Shown here: piece by piece, positions 7,407-15,599 of the stretch | How the letters are laid out: each line of letters opens with the position of its first letter | Numbering within the stretch: the first letter of the stretch is position 1 | Assembly: GCA_019634245.1 (NCBI GenBank) | Contig: JAHQVR010000121.1 | Span: 1-32,240, forward strand | Direction of reading: 5' to 3' | Source of the DNA: Gammaproteobacteria bacterium | GTDB lineage: Bacteria > Pseudomonadota > Gammaproteobacteria > Granulosicoccales > Granulosicoccaceae | DNA: 32,240 nt | Notes under the pieces: model-generated | The model's input: only the letters and a program-made list of their open reading frames with translations | Databases searched by the model: none | Told to the model about the DNA's origin: nothing | Position numbers and translations under genes: made by a program

Positions 7407-8703
7407 TTTTCTTACCTTTCAATGATGATGTTGTGTTGTAGAGCGATTCGGGCAAAGAGTGGCCCATGCGAGTTGCTTTGGTCTTCAGGTAGTTCGCATT
7501 TTCAAACTGCGCTGGTATCTGCAGTGGTATTAAACGCTCGATACGAATTCCCAGCGTATCCAGCGCCGAATGTTTTTCAGGATTGTTAGTGAGTAGTTGA
7601 ATCGATTCAACTCCCAAATGCTGAAGAATCGCTGCCGCGGCATCGTAAGTGCGTGCATCCGCTGGGAAACCTAATTGATGGTTTGCTTCCACTGTATCCA
7701 GCCCTTCGTCTTGCAACGAATACGCACGTATTTTGTTGCCCAGCCCAATACCACGACCTTCCTGGCGTAGGTACACCAAAATCCCTCCTTCAACGGACGA
7801 GATATCGGCTAACGCTTTCTCTAGTTGTTCACCGCAATCGCAGCGCTTGGAGCCAAAGGCGTCCCCAGTTAAGCACTCAGAATGGATGCGAACCAACGGA
7901 GTTTTGCCCTTCGATAAATCCCCTGAAACCAGTGCACTGTGTTCCATACCTTGCGCATCACGGTAAATAGTGATGTCGAAGTTGCCGTGTTTGGTAGGTA
8001 GTTGGCTTTTGCCAACCACGCTCACAATCTGTTGCCAGTTCGCGTGTTCGGTGCGCTCGCCGCTGGCGGTAACTTCCTTTTCGTGTTGTTCTCTGTATTG
8101 CGCAAGATCTTCGACGCTGATCACCGGCATATCGTGCACCTGCGCGAAGGCGAGCAGGTCATCAAGACGCATCATCTCACCATCGTCTTTCATCACTTCG
8201 CAAATTACGCCAGCGGGCGTCAATCCGGCAAGCCTGGCGAGATCAACGCTGGCTTCGGTTTGGCCACGGCGTTCCAACACTCCACCGCGTTTTGCGCGCA
8301 GCGGGAATATATGTCCTGGCATAGCAATGTCGTTGGGTGTAGTGCTGGGATCGATCAACGTCTTAATGGTCTGAGCTCTGTCGGGTGCTGATATTCCAGT
8401 GCTGACGCCTGCTTTGGCTTCGACTGAGATCGTAAACCCGGTACCGAACCCGCTACTGTTCTGTGCATCGGGAACCATCATTGGAATCTTTAACCGATCG
8501 ATCATTTCAGGAGCCATGGCGAGACAGACCAACCCTCGACCGTGGGTGATCATAAAGTTAACGGCAGCGCTGTCGCAAAAATCGCCGGCCATGACAAAGT
8601 CGCCCTCGTTTTCTCTATCTTCATCATCCACGACGATGACCATCTTTCCAGACTTGATCGCATTGATCGCTGTCTCTATCGTTGATAGTTTGTTTTCACT
8701 CAT
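7390..8703 (-). CDS. ribBA: Bifunctional DHBP synthase / GTP cyclohydrolase II
   Basis: This 437-residue fusion supplies both precursors of lumazine. The N-terminal DHBP synthase half (about 1-205) has the acidic loop DDEDRENEGD (26-35) and the catalytic pair H131 and E169, and makes 3,4-dihydroxy-2-butanone-4-phosphate from ribulose-5-phosphate. The C-terminal half (about 220-420) is GTP cyclohydrolase II, with zinc cysteines C277, C288 and C290 (SECLTGDAFGSKRCDCGEQ) and the REGRGIGL motif near 313-321. Both halves look catalytically intact, unlike some proteobacterial RibBA with a decayed RibA part. It overlaps ribE by 8 nt upstream and ribH by 17 nt downstream, as expected for one translationally coupled operon. 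Confidence 0.96.
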   Translation of the reverse strand: MSENKLSTIETAINAIKSGKMVIVVDDEDRENEGDFVMAGDFCDSAAVNFMITHGRGLVCLAMAPEMIDRLKIPMMVPDAQNSSGFGTGFTISVEAKAGVSTGISAPDRAQTIKTLIDPSTTPNDIAMPGHIFPLRAKRGGVLERRGQTEASVDLARLAGLTPAGVICEVMKDDGEMMRLDDLLAFAQVHDMPVISVEDLAQYREQHEKEVTASGERTEHANWQQIVSVVGKSQLPTKHGNFDITIYRDAQGMEHSALVSGDLSKGKTPLVRIHSECLTGDAFGSKRCDCGEQLEKALADISSVEGGILVYLRQEGRGIGLGNKIRAYSLQDEGLDTVEANHQLGFPADARTYDAAAAILQHLGVESIQLLTNNPEKHSALDTLGIRIERLIPLQIPAQFENANYLKTKATRMGHSLPESLYNTTSSLKGKKNGTHD

Positions 8704-9346
8704 AACCGTGCTCGCTTAAAAACTGAGGCGTAATGGCAGAACCAGGGGAGGCGACGTTATTGAACTGGAGTAATCGTTCGACATACTTTCCCAACACATC
8801 GACTTCAATATTGACTTTGTCCCCTACTGCTTTGGTTGGCATAATGATGTGCGACTGGGTGTACGACACCAGAGTTACATTGAACCAATCGTCCTGTACG
8901 TCAACGACGGTAAGCGATGTACCATCCAGCGTTACATAGCCTTTGGTGACGATGTAACGCATCACTGAATCATCCGCGCTAATAGTCACCCACAAGGCAT
9001 CTTCATCTTTTTTAAACGTTTTGATCACACCCACGGTGTCCACGTGACCTTGTACGAAATGTCCGCCCATGCGGGTGGTGGGTGTGACAGAACGCTCAAG
9101 ATTGACAGGTGAGCCCGACGTCAATGCTTCTAGATTGGTGCGGCTGCGTGTTTCTGGCGCTAGTCCTGCCGTAAAGCTGCTTCCGTCCATTTTCGCCACG
9201 GTTAAACACACGCCATTGACGCAGATACTATCTCCTAGAGCCGTACCCTCTAATACAGTGCTGCAATGAATACACAGATCGAAGCCCTGACCCTGGCGGT
9301 TGCACTCTTTAACAGTGCCCATCTCCTCGACGATACCGGTAAACAC
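8696..9346 (-). CDS. ribE: Riboflavin synthase, alpha subunit
   Basis: This 216-residue enzyme dismutates two lumazine molecules into riboflavin and the ribitylaminouracil recycled by RibH. Two tandem lumazine-binding barrels are visible: the first from MFTGIVEEMGTV to about residue 97, the second from about 98, with the GGHFVQGHVDTVG motif at its start. The start codon is GTG, and its G is the last base of the ribD TAG stop, a one-base overlap. The 3' end overlaps ribBA by 8 nt. Position and overlaps place it second in the riboswitch-controlled operon. E. coli names the same enzyme RibC. Confidence 0.95.
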   Translation of the reverse strand: MFTGIVEEMGTVKECNRQGQGFDLCIHCSTVLEGTALGDSICVNGVCLTVAKMDGSSFTAGLAPETRSRTNLEALTSGSPVNLERSVTPTTRMGGHFVQGHVDTVGVIKTFKKDEDALWVTISADDSVMRYIVTKGYVTLDGTSLTVVDVQDDWFNVTLVSYTQSHIIMPTKAVGDKVNIEVDVLGKYVERLLQFNNVASPGSAITPQFLSEHGYE

Positions 9347-10491
9347 TAGGCTGTTCTCCGATGTGATTCTATAGTTGCGCGAATCAACACGTCGTTGCCG
9401 ATACTCTCGGCAGATAACGTTGACAACGTCAGGGCATCCTCTAACTGATCAGATCCCAGAGATCCGAAACACCCGGGTGCTTGTTCGCCACCGATAATGA
9501 CAGGTGCCAAGAACGCCCAAATCTCCTGGATTAATCCTGCATCGCGAAATTCACCCAGCAGGGTTTGACCGCCTTCAACCATCAAACTTTGTATACCGGT
9601 AGAGCCCAGTTTCTGACATAGCCCATGCAGACAGACCCTTGATTTCCCGCTTGAGGTTCTCTTCGCCGGAGTTATTCGCCACACATCAACGCCGTTAGTA
9701 TTGAGCGATTGCTCATGCTCGACGCTCATCGCATCCGTGGTAGCCACAACTGTGGTGCCGGGCAACTCTGTATCAAACAAGTTATTGTGCAACGGCACAC
9801 GCCCAGAGGAATCAAGCACGATCCGTATCGGATGGCAAACAGCTCGACCGGCAAGCGCTTCTTCAGACAGACGCACCGTTAATGAAGGATTGTCTTGAAT
9901 AGCGGTATCCGCACCCACGACAATGGCATCTACAGCTTGGCGTAACTGATGACCTCGATGCCGAGCCTCCGGCCCTGTTATCCATTGACTGTGACCATTC
10001 CGTGTAGCGGTTTTGCCATCCAGGCTGGCGGCAAATTTAGCTACTACATACGGCGTTTTCTCTTTTTGAAAATGAAAAAAGAATCGGTTGGTGTGTAGGG
10101 CTTCGCGTTTCAGAACATGCCGGACAACACGGAGTCCATGTGCTTCCAAAGCAGCTCCACCACCGGCGGCTTGCGGGTTGGGATCATCAACAGCATAGAC
10201 AACGGTACTCACCCCAGCTTTGATGATCGCTTCGGTGCAGGGAGGAGTTCGACCAAAGTGAGAGCAAGGTTCCAACGTTACATATAAGGTGCTGCCAGCG
10301 CTTTTGCCGCCCGCGTTTTCGAGCGCGTGCACTTCGGCGTGCGCGGTACCGGCCGATTGGTGCCAACCTTCTCCAACGATAGCTCCGTTTTGCACGACTA
10401 CCGCGCCCACCAACGGATTGGGAGTAACGCACCCAGTGGCACGCTGGGCCAGTTCCAGTGCTCGATGCATATATTGATCGTGATCGGCCAA
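9346..10491 (-). CDS. ribD: Bifunctional riboflavin deaminase/reductase
   Basis: This 381-residue enzyme deaminates the pyrimidine product of GTP cyclohydrolase II and then reduces its ribosyl side chain with NADPH. The N-terminal cytidine-deaminase-like domain (to about 145) carries zinc ligand H51, catalytic E53 (HAEVHAL) and cysteines C76 and C85 (PCSHFGRTPPC). The C-terminal reductase domain begins near KFAASLDGKTA and contains the SQWITG and VEGGQTLLGEF motifs. I chose the TTG at 10491 because AAGGGG lies 8 nt before it; an in-frame TTG at 10497 is only 2 nt from that site. It is the first gene of the rib operon, and its ribosome-binding site is inside a hairpin downstream of the FMN riboswitch. 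Confidence 0.94.
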   Translation of the reverse strand: MADHDQYMHRALELAQRATGCVTPNPLVGAVVVQNGAIVGEGWHQSAGTAHAEVHALENAGGKSAGSTLYVTLEPCSHFGRTPPCTEAIIKAGVSTVVYAVDDPNPQAAGGGAALEAHGLRVVRHVLKREALHTNRFFFHFQKEKTPYVVAKFAASLDGKTATRNGHSQWITGPEARHRGHQLRQAVDAIVVGADTAIQDNPSLTVRLSEEALAGRAVCHPIRIVLDSSGRVPLHNNLFDTELPGTTVVATTDAMSVEHEQSLNTNGVDVWRITPAKRTSSGKSRVCLHGLCQKLGSTGIQSLMVEGGQTLLGEFRDAGLIQEIWAFLAPVIIGGEQAPGCFGSLGSDQLEDALTLSTLSAESIGNDVLIRATIESHRRTA

Positions 10492-10498
10492 AGCCAAT

Positions 10499-10521
10499 GC
10501 CCCTTATTAAAAACTCGGGGC
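10499..10521 (-). promoter_or_regulatory. Hairpin that sequesters the ribD ribosome-binding site
   Basis: On the minus strand GCCCC (10521-10517) can pair with GGGGC (10503-10499) across a 13-nt loop. The GGGGC arm contains most of AAGGGG (10505-10500), the Shine-Dalgarno sequence of ribD. This arrangement is typical of riboswitches that block translation initiation. No U-tract follows, so transcription termination is unlikely here. The stem is only 5 bp, so ligand dependence is inferred. Confidence 0.5.
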
Positions 10522-10566
10522 GCTTTAGCACGAAAGAGAGAAGGGATAACCGAGAGGTCAGCCCAG

Positions 10567-10587
10567 GCCTGCGTATCCAACGCAGGC
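10567..10587. other. 8-bp hairpin in the rib leader
   Basis: GCCTGCGT (10567-10574) pairs perfectly with ACGCAGGC (10580-10587) around ATCCA. Only the plus-strand copy is followed by TTTT (10588-10591), so as a terminator it would stop antisense rather than rib transcription. It may instead belong to the riboswitch expression platform. Confidence 0.4.
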
Positions 10588-10647
10588 TTTTATCCGCAGA
10601 GCGAGCGCCTAAAAGATGCTCGTCACAGAGTCTTCTATCGTGTTCAG

Positions 10648-10788
10648 CTCTTCTCCCATCCGGACTATCACCGTCGGCTCTGGATTTTGACCAGATCAAC
10701 CACCAAAGACACCATGGTGGCTCACGGGCTTAATACCTATCTAAGGTATTCTACCGCCGGTGGGGAATTACACCCCGCCCCGAAGACT
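10648..10788 (-). ncRNA. FMN riboswitch (RFN element)
   Basis: Read on the minus strand, the conserved blocks of the RFN aptamer appear in order: AGTCTTCGGGGCGGGGTG, then AATTCCCCACCGGCGGTA, AGCCCGTGAGC, GGTCAAAATCCAGAGCCGACGGT and GTCCGGATGGGAGAAGAG. The terminal stem P1 is TCTTC with GAAGA. The variable arms form AATACCTTAGATAGGTATT and CACCATGGTGTCTTTGGTG. It lies about 160 nt upstream of ribD, on the same strand. FMN binding would reduce expression of ribD-ribE-ribBA-ribH. Confidence 0.96.
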
Positions 10789-10801
10789 GAATTCAGTGTC
10801 G

Positions 10802-10830
10802 AAAATACTGCAAAAGGTCGACGAATGCAA
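10802..10830 (-). promoter_or_regulatory. Sigma70-type promoter candidate for the rib operon
   Basis: On the minus strand TTGCAT (10830-10825) and TATTTT (10807-10802) are separated by exactly 17 nt. Transcription would begin near 10795, a few bases before the first stem of the FMN riboswitch, which is where its promoter is expected. It is supported by position and spacing only. Confidence 0.55.
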
Positions 10831-10853
10831 CGCATTTACATCGGTTTTTAGCT

Positions 10854-10880
10854 CGATTGAGTCAATGAATGACTCAATCG
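10854..10880. other. 10-bp hairpin over the rnd stop codon
   Basis: CGATTGAGTC (10854-10863) pairs perfectly with GACTCAATCG (10871-10880) around a 7-nt loop. The rnd TGA stop lies in one arm. Neither strand has a proper U-tract next to it, so it may be an RNA-stabilising hairpin or a weak terminator between tamA-tamB-rnd and the rib leader. Confidence 0.45.
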
Positions 10881-12055
10881 CGAAGCAGTGTCTCGGGTAC
10901 TGGTTCTAGGACGAGCCCCGATCCGGTGAAACGAAGGCTCAACTGGCCTTGGCTCAGCCCTAGCAGTTCATCCCCAATCAGCGCTGTACGCCATCCGCTC
11001 AATGCGCTGGCATCGCCGCTGGTGACCAATTGCTCTAATAATTTGGGCGGGGCTAGAATCGCGGAGTTGATGTTTAGCTCTATAGCCCGCTGTTGAACCC
11101 ACGCCGACATTAACTGAATCAGCGCTTGTTTGGCCGGGCTGAGTTTGGTCTTCTTTTTAAACGGTGGCAGTGGGTGTGGCTCGGTTTGGCGAGCGGTGTC
11201 GATCAATGAGAGTAACTCGCTATGGTGACGTTCGCGAGTCTTTCTATCCAGTCCACGAATGTGCTCTAACTCTTTCACTGAATCTGGTTGCTGCTGAGCC
11301 AGGCTGATTAGCACATCGTCTTTCATTATCCAATTGCGAGGTTTGTTGAGTTCGCGTGCTTTAATCTCACGCCATTCGCACAAGGACTGAATGATACTCA
11401 GGGTGCTGCCTTTGAATCGCTGAATATTTCGAACCTTTAACCATCGATCTCCTGCCGGTTGATCGTATTTATCAGCCTGCTCCCACGCTCGAAATTCAGG
11501 TTCTAACCAACTTAATCTATTTTGCTGAGTGAGCGTGTCCATCATCGACAAATACAGCTGTTCTAGATAGATAACATCATCTAACGCATACATAATTTGT
11601 TGGTCAGTAAGCGGGCGGCGTGTCCAATCGGCACGTGTTTGAGATTTCGATAGCTCAATACCCAGATGCTCTTTGACCAAATTGCCGTAGCCGATTTGCT
11701 CGTTATAACCTAGTAACGGGGCGGCGATCTGAGTATCGAATAACGGAGCAGGCGCTTTTTTTGATAACAAATAGAATATTTCACAGTCTTGGGAGGCGGC
11801 ATGAAAGACTTTTGTGACTGAGGCATTGTTCATCAAATCAATCAGAGGTCCGAGCTCGGTGATAGCTTGAGTATCGACACAGGCCAGAATTTCTTCCTGT
11901 TTGATTTGAACCAAGCACAGCTCCGGTCGGTAGGTTCGTTCACGCAAAAATTCTGTATCAATGGCGATGTAGGGTTTGGTGCTTAGTGACTGGCATAACT
12001 GCGCAAGAGCTTCATTGGAGTCGATATAGTCGTATTCTTGGTTTGATGCACTCAT
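10874..12055 (-). CDS. rnd: Ribonuclease D
   Basis: This 393-residue 3'-5' exoribonuclease matures tRNA and other small RNA 3' ends. The DEDDy exonuclease domain is complete: IDTEFLRERTY gives D33 and E35, HAASQDCEIFYLL gives the second-motif Asp, and the third motif YALDDVIYLEQLY provides Tyr and Asp. A putative HRDC nucleic-acid-binding domain spans about 214-292 and is followed by a C-terminal extension. The length is typical (E. coli Rnd is about 375). It lies 28 nt downstream of tamB on the same strand and is probably co-transcribed with tamA-tamB. The stop codon sits in a 10-bp hairpin. Confidence 0.93.
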   Translation of the reverse strand: MSASNQEYDYIDSNEALAQLCQSLSTKPYIAIDTEFLRERTYRPELCLVQIKQEEILACVDTQAITELGPLIDLMNNASVTKVFHAASQDCEIFYLLSKKAPAPLFDTQIAAPLLGYNEQIGYGNLVKEHLGIELSKSQTRADWTRRPLTDQQIMYALDDVIYLEQLYLSMMDTLTQQNRLSWLEPEFRAWEQADKYDQPAGDRWLKVRNIQRFKGSTLSIIQSLCEWREIKARELNKPRNWIMKDDVLISLAQQQPDSVKELEHIRGLDRKTRERHHSELLSLIDTARQTEPHPLPPFKKKTKLSPAKQALIQLMSAWVQQRAIELNINSAILAPPKLLEQLVTSGDASALSGWRTALIGDELLGLSQGQLSLRFTGSGLVLEPVPETLLRD

Positions 12056-12083
12056 AGTGCTAAGGATAAACCCTATTGAGCTA

Positions 12084-15000
12084 CTAAAACGAAAACGAGT
12101 AGAAAAGATCTACGGCTTGTTCCACACCCTGCGCGGCTTCCAGATAGAGCTGTCGCGTAATGTCATAGCGTAAATACAGCGTCGACTCCGGCTGAAAGAC
12201 TGAGCGCCCATAGCGCAGTAGCAGACGCTCGTTCAGCCGACCACTGACAACGACCTCTGTGTCATCACCTTGGCCTCTTGCATCCAGCGCAAAATCTTCA
12301 ATACCGATCCTTTCTGCAACATTGCCTGCAACCCCACGTGAGCCTTTTAGTGTCAATGCCAATGCAGCCGAGGCTAGCAGATTGGATTCTTGATCGGAGG
12401 CTTCGCTCAAATCACGTCCCAGAACAATATAGGACAGTATCGATTCTTGGGGCTTGTCAGCAGGTTCGGTGAACAGCGTGACTTCAGGTTCAGCTATCTG
12501 GCCTTGCAGAGATAACCCAGCAATACGTTCTTCAGTTTCAATCTCTCGCACAGCATCCATGTTCAATCGAGTTTGATCGATAGGCCCCACAAACAGAATT
12601 TGGCCGTCGGTGACCTTGAGATCCTGTCCATACTGTTGATAGATCCCTTCAACGACAGTGATCTCTCCAGTAAGTTGAGGAGGGTTCGGGGATTCAATGG
12701 AAACCTTAATATCGCCGGTGAGATTAGCGTCGAGTCCGTAGGCACTTAGCTCAACCTCATCACCCAAAGTTACTGTGACAGCAACTTCTAGATCGGTACC
12801 CGGACCGGATGTCTCGACCGATTTAAACGCATCGGCTTCGTACTGATCTTCGATAACAACAATGTCGCTCGATAGTGTGGCCGCACCCTGGGGTAGGTCC
12901 CGCACATTGATCACTGCCTTCGGAATTTCCACGGTGCCGTTGACTTTAATCGCACCAGGTTGGGCACGTATGACGAGCTTTGGGAACACTTCTGAACTTT
13001 CGATTGGCGCTTGGACGATGGCTAGCTGTTCGCCACTGACATCCATTCGCACGCGCCAGGGAGATCTTGCCCAGTTAGCGTTACCAGTGAGCGTGATGTC
13101 ACCGTCGCCGCTATCGAGTGCACCCTGGATGAAGGCCCGCTTGCCATTGATTTTTGCAGTGACTCTGCCGCCATCGATGCCCAGAGGTAAATCGGTGGAC
13201 TGCACAACGGGGTCGTTGAGCGATACTTCACCATTGAACTTCGGGTCGCTTAAACTTCCCGATAGAGAGCCAGTGGCGTTGACTTTACCAGCGATCATTT
13301 CAAACCCTGGTAAGAAGGCTTGAACAAAACCAATATCAAAGCCTTGTAGGTTGACATTACCGTCGATGGGCATCTCGGCTTCTTTGGGTAGCAAATCAAC
13401 AACAATTTCAGCGTTGCCCAAATTTGTTGAGTTAACCAATAATTTGCTGCTCACACGATTCCCGTCAGCCGTCACGTCCAGATTTAGGGATTCGTAATCG
13501 AAATCCACATCATCAAAAGTGTCATCAGAGACTGTGAAACCGCCGTTTTTAACGCCACTTGTTAAAGAGGCAACAAACCCGCCCGGATGATTCTCACCCC
13601 AGCGTACGGTGCTGTTCGCAGATAAGATGCCCTTCACACTTGAGTTCGCCGGCAGAAAGGGATCTATACGGTTCATTGGGTAATTCGCAATCGATAATTC
13701 TGCTAGTCCATCGGCCGCAGCCACTACATCGTTATCCAAACACAATCGAGCCTGCAAACTGGTCCAGCAGTGCTTGGCAACCGATGCGCTTTTATCTTCG
13801 TTATTCCAGCTGATCGCAGTCGGCCTGTCCAGAAGCAAATCATGGGCTGGGAGTTCAATTTCGGCTTGGCGCAATTGACCAATCCAGTCAAACGTTTCAC
13901 TTAAACCACCAGCGGCGCTAAATTTTAAGGCTGTTTGTGAGGGGCCGTCGGTGAAGAAATCCAGCGTATGTTCCTGTTGAGTGCCTGCCAGCGCCAGTGT
14001 GGTGTTACGCAACACGGAGCCGTTGAGGTTGATACTCGTGAGGGCCAAATCAACCTGGCTTTGAAGGGTGGCATCGCTTTTAATATCAGCGGTGAGTTTT
14101 GCTCCCTGAACCAGTACATTGTCAAACTTAAATACGTTGGAATCGGCGCTTAAACTCACATCGGGTTTTAGCTTGTCACCACCGATTTTTGCATCAATGC
14201 TAAAGCCGCCAGCAAGCCCAGGTAGGAAGTTTTGTAGTTCGGGTAGTTGGATTAGTGCGTCCACATCCCATTGATCAGTCAATATGCCGTTGGCGACGAC
14301 TGTGTTGTTGCCGTTCTGAAGCTCAAACAGTGGAACATTCCAAACATCATCCAGTGTTTTACTGATTCGTGTTTGAAGTTGTAGAGGATAGCCGCTGAGA
14401 TCTCCCTCCACTTTAGCTCTCTCTACATCCAGCGACCATTGACCATCGGCAATCGCACCATTCGCTTTTAGCAGCGCGTTTAAGTTACCGTTGATATTGG
14501 CCAAATGTATTGATGGATCTATATCTTTGGCAATCAACTCAGCAAACCAGGTGATCTGTTCTGACCAAGATAGGGCAGTGGAGCCGGTGGCAAACCCACC
14601 GAGAGTCAGCACCGTGGTGTTGGGCAACAGTAGTCTCTGCGTGTTCACAAACCCATCCAACTTCAGCGTCGACTCTGGAATACTGGCACCGGACACTTTG
14701 GACTCTAGTGACACAGCATAGTCATCCATGTCGCCTTCAATCTTCAAGCTAAATTCTTCGGCTTTAGCCATCTCTAGTGTATCCAGCGGCCAGCCGATTT
14801 GATCTGATTGAACATGAAGATTCGCTGGTAGTTGTTTTTCCAGTGGTTTTAGTGTGCCCGTTACGGTTAACTCGGCTGCGTTTGAGATGTGTGCCTCGAG
14901 ACTTAATTCGTCCAGTGAACCTAGCAGCTTGGTGCTCAGCGCCACATCGTAGTCTTCGAATACATCGGTTGCTACCACGTCCACCGTGGCATCCATCGGA

Positions 15001-15599
15001 TAATTGCCTTTGAGTTCAAAGTCTCCGTGGACAGTCGCGGTAACATTGTTGTAGCTGGCTGTCAGTGTTTGCAACTGTACTTTGCTGTCGCGCGTCTTCG
15101 CTTGCAGTTTGATGTCCGTGAGAACCTGATCAGTATCGGTATTGGGCAAACGAAGTCTCAATGTTTTTATAAAAATCTCCTCAGCGTTCAGCGCTAGAGG
15201 CAGTTTTACCGTGGGTAGCGTGATGCGTTCAGCCGGCTCAGTAGCTTTTGCTTCGGTGGTGGCTTGTGGTTCTAAGTACAGCTCCTCTATAAATACTTTA
15301 TCTAGGCAAAATTCGCGGTCCAGTAGGCAGCCGCTGCGCCATTGTGTATCCACATTTTGAGCCTTGATCACGATCGCTGAGTCGGTGTAACTCAGTGACT
15401 CAGCAGAGATCCCTTCAGTAAGATTCCCGGAGGAACCTTCTACTTCCAACCCTTCGATGCGGGACACCACCTCTTTGGTGGTGTATTGAAAACCTTGGTC
15501 TGTGCCGGCGAAATAGTAGGCGACACCGACAGCAATGAGCAGCAGCAGCAACACGATCAAAAACAGAATCAACAGCCACTTAAAGAGACGCTTGATCAC
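12084..15599 (-). CDS. tamB: Translocation and assembly module subunit TamB
   Basis: This is a 1171-residue AsmA-like envelope protein. It has one N-terminal transmembrane anchor (residues 8-30, very Leu-rich), then a long stretch of repeating beta strands predicted to span the periplasm as a hydrophobic groove, and the conserved C-terminal DUF490 domain, recognisable from VTLGDEVELSAYGLDANLTG, YGQDLKVTDGQILFVGP and RLLLRYGRSVFQPESTLYLRY. TamB works with TamA in outer-membrane protein assembly and, as an AsmA-family member, is implicated in phospholipid transport. The GTG start overlaps the tamA TGA stop by 3 nt (GTGA), so translation is coupled. The length is close to that of E. coli TamB (about 1259). 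Confidence 0.93.
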   Translation of the reverse strand: MIKRLFKWLLILFLIVLLLLLIAVGVAYYFAGTDQGFQYTTKEVVSRIEGLEVEGSSGNLTEGISAESLSYTDSAIVIKAQNVDTQWRSGCLLDREFCLDKVFIEELYLEPQATTEAKATEPAERITLPTVKLPLALNAEEIFIKTLRLRLPNTDTDQVLTDIKLQAKTRDSKVQLQTLTASYNNVTATVHGDFELKGNYPMDATVDVVATDVFEDYDVALSTKLLGSLDELSLEAHISNAAELTVTGTLKPLEKQLPANLHVQSDQIGWPLDTLEMAKAEEFSLKIEGDMDDYAVSLESKVSGASIPESTLKLDGFVNTQRLLLPNTTVLTLGGFATGSTALSWSEQITWFAELIAKDIDPSIHLANINGNLNALLKANGAIADGQWSLDVERAKVEGDLSGYPLQLQTRISKTLDDVWNVPLFELQNGNNTVVANGILTDQWDVDALIQLPELQNFLPGLAGGFSIDAKIGGDKLKPDVSLSADSNVFKFDNVLVQGAKLTADIKSDATLQSQVDLALTSINLNGSVLRNTTLALAGTQQEHTLDFFTDGPSQTALKFSAAGGLSETFDWIGQLRQAEIELPAHDLLLDRPTAISWNNEDKSASVAKHCWTSLQARLCLDNDVVAAADGLAELSIANYPMNRIDPFLPANSSVKGILSANSTVRWGENHPGGFVASLTSGVKNGGFTVSDDTFDDVDFDYESLNLDVTADGNRVSSKLLVNSTNLGNAEIVVDLLPKEAEMPIDGNVNLQGFDIGFVQAFLPGFEMIAGKVNATGSLSGSLSDPKFNGEVSLNDPVVQSTDLPLGIDGGRVTAKINGKRAFIQGALDSGDGDITLTGNANWARSPWRVRMDVSGEQLAIVQAPIESSEVFPKLVIRAQPGAIKVNGTVEIPKAVINVRDLPQGAATLSSDIVVIEDQYEADAFKSVETSGPGTDLEVAVTVTLGDEVELSAYGLDANLTGDIKVSIESPNPPQLTGEITVVEGIYQQYGQDLKVTDGQILFVGPIDQTRLNMDAVREIETEERIAGLSLQGQIAEPEVTLFTEPADKPQESILSYIVLGRDLSEASDQESNLLASAALALTLKGSRGVAGNVAERIGIEDFALDARGQGDDTEVVVSGRLNERLLLRYGRSVFQPESTLYLRYDITRQLYLEAAQGVEQAVDLFYSFSF

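Noticed and set aside
7653..8719. Plus-strand frames opposite ribBA
   Set aside because: They are shadows of a strongly conserved enzyme gene and show no family resemblance or ribosome-binding sites.
10187..10851. Open frames over the rib leader and the start of ribD
   Set aside because: They cross the FMN riboswitch and the ribD deaminase domain in the wrong frame or strand.
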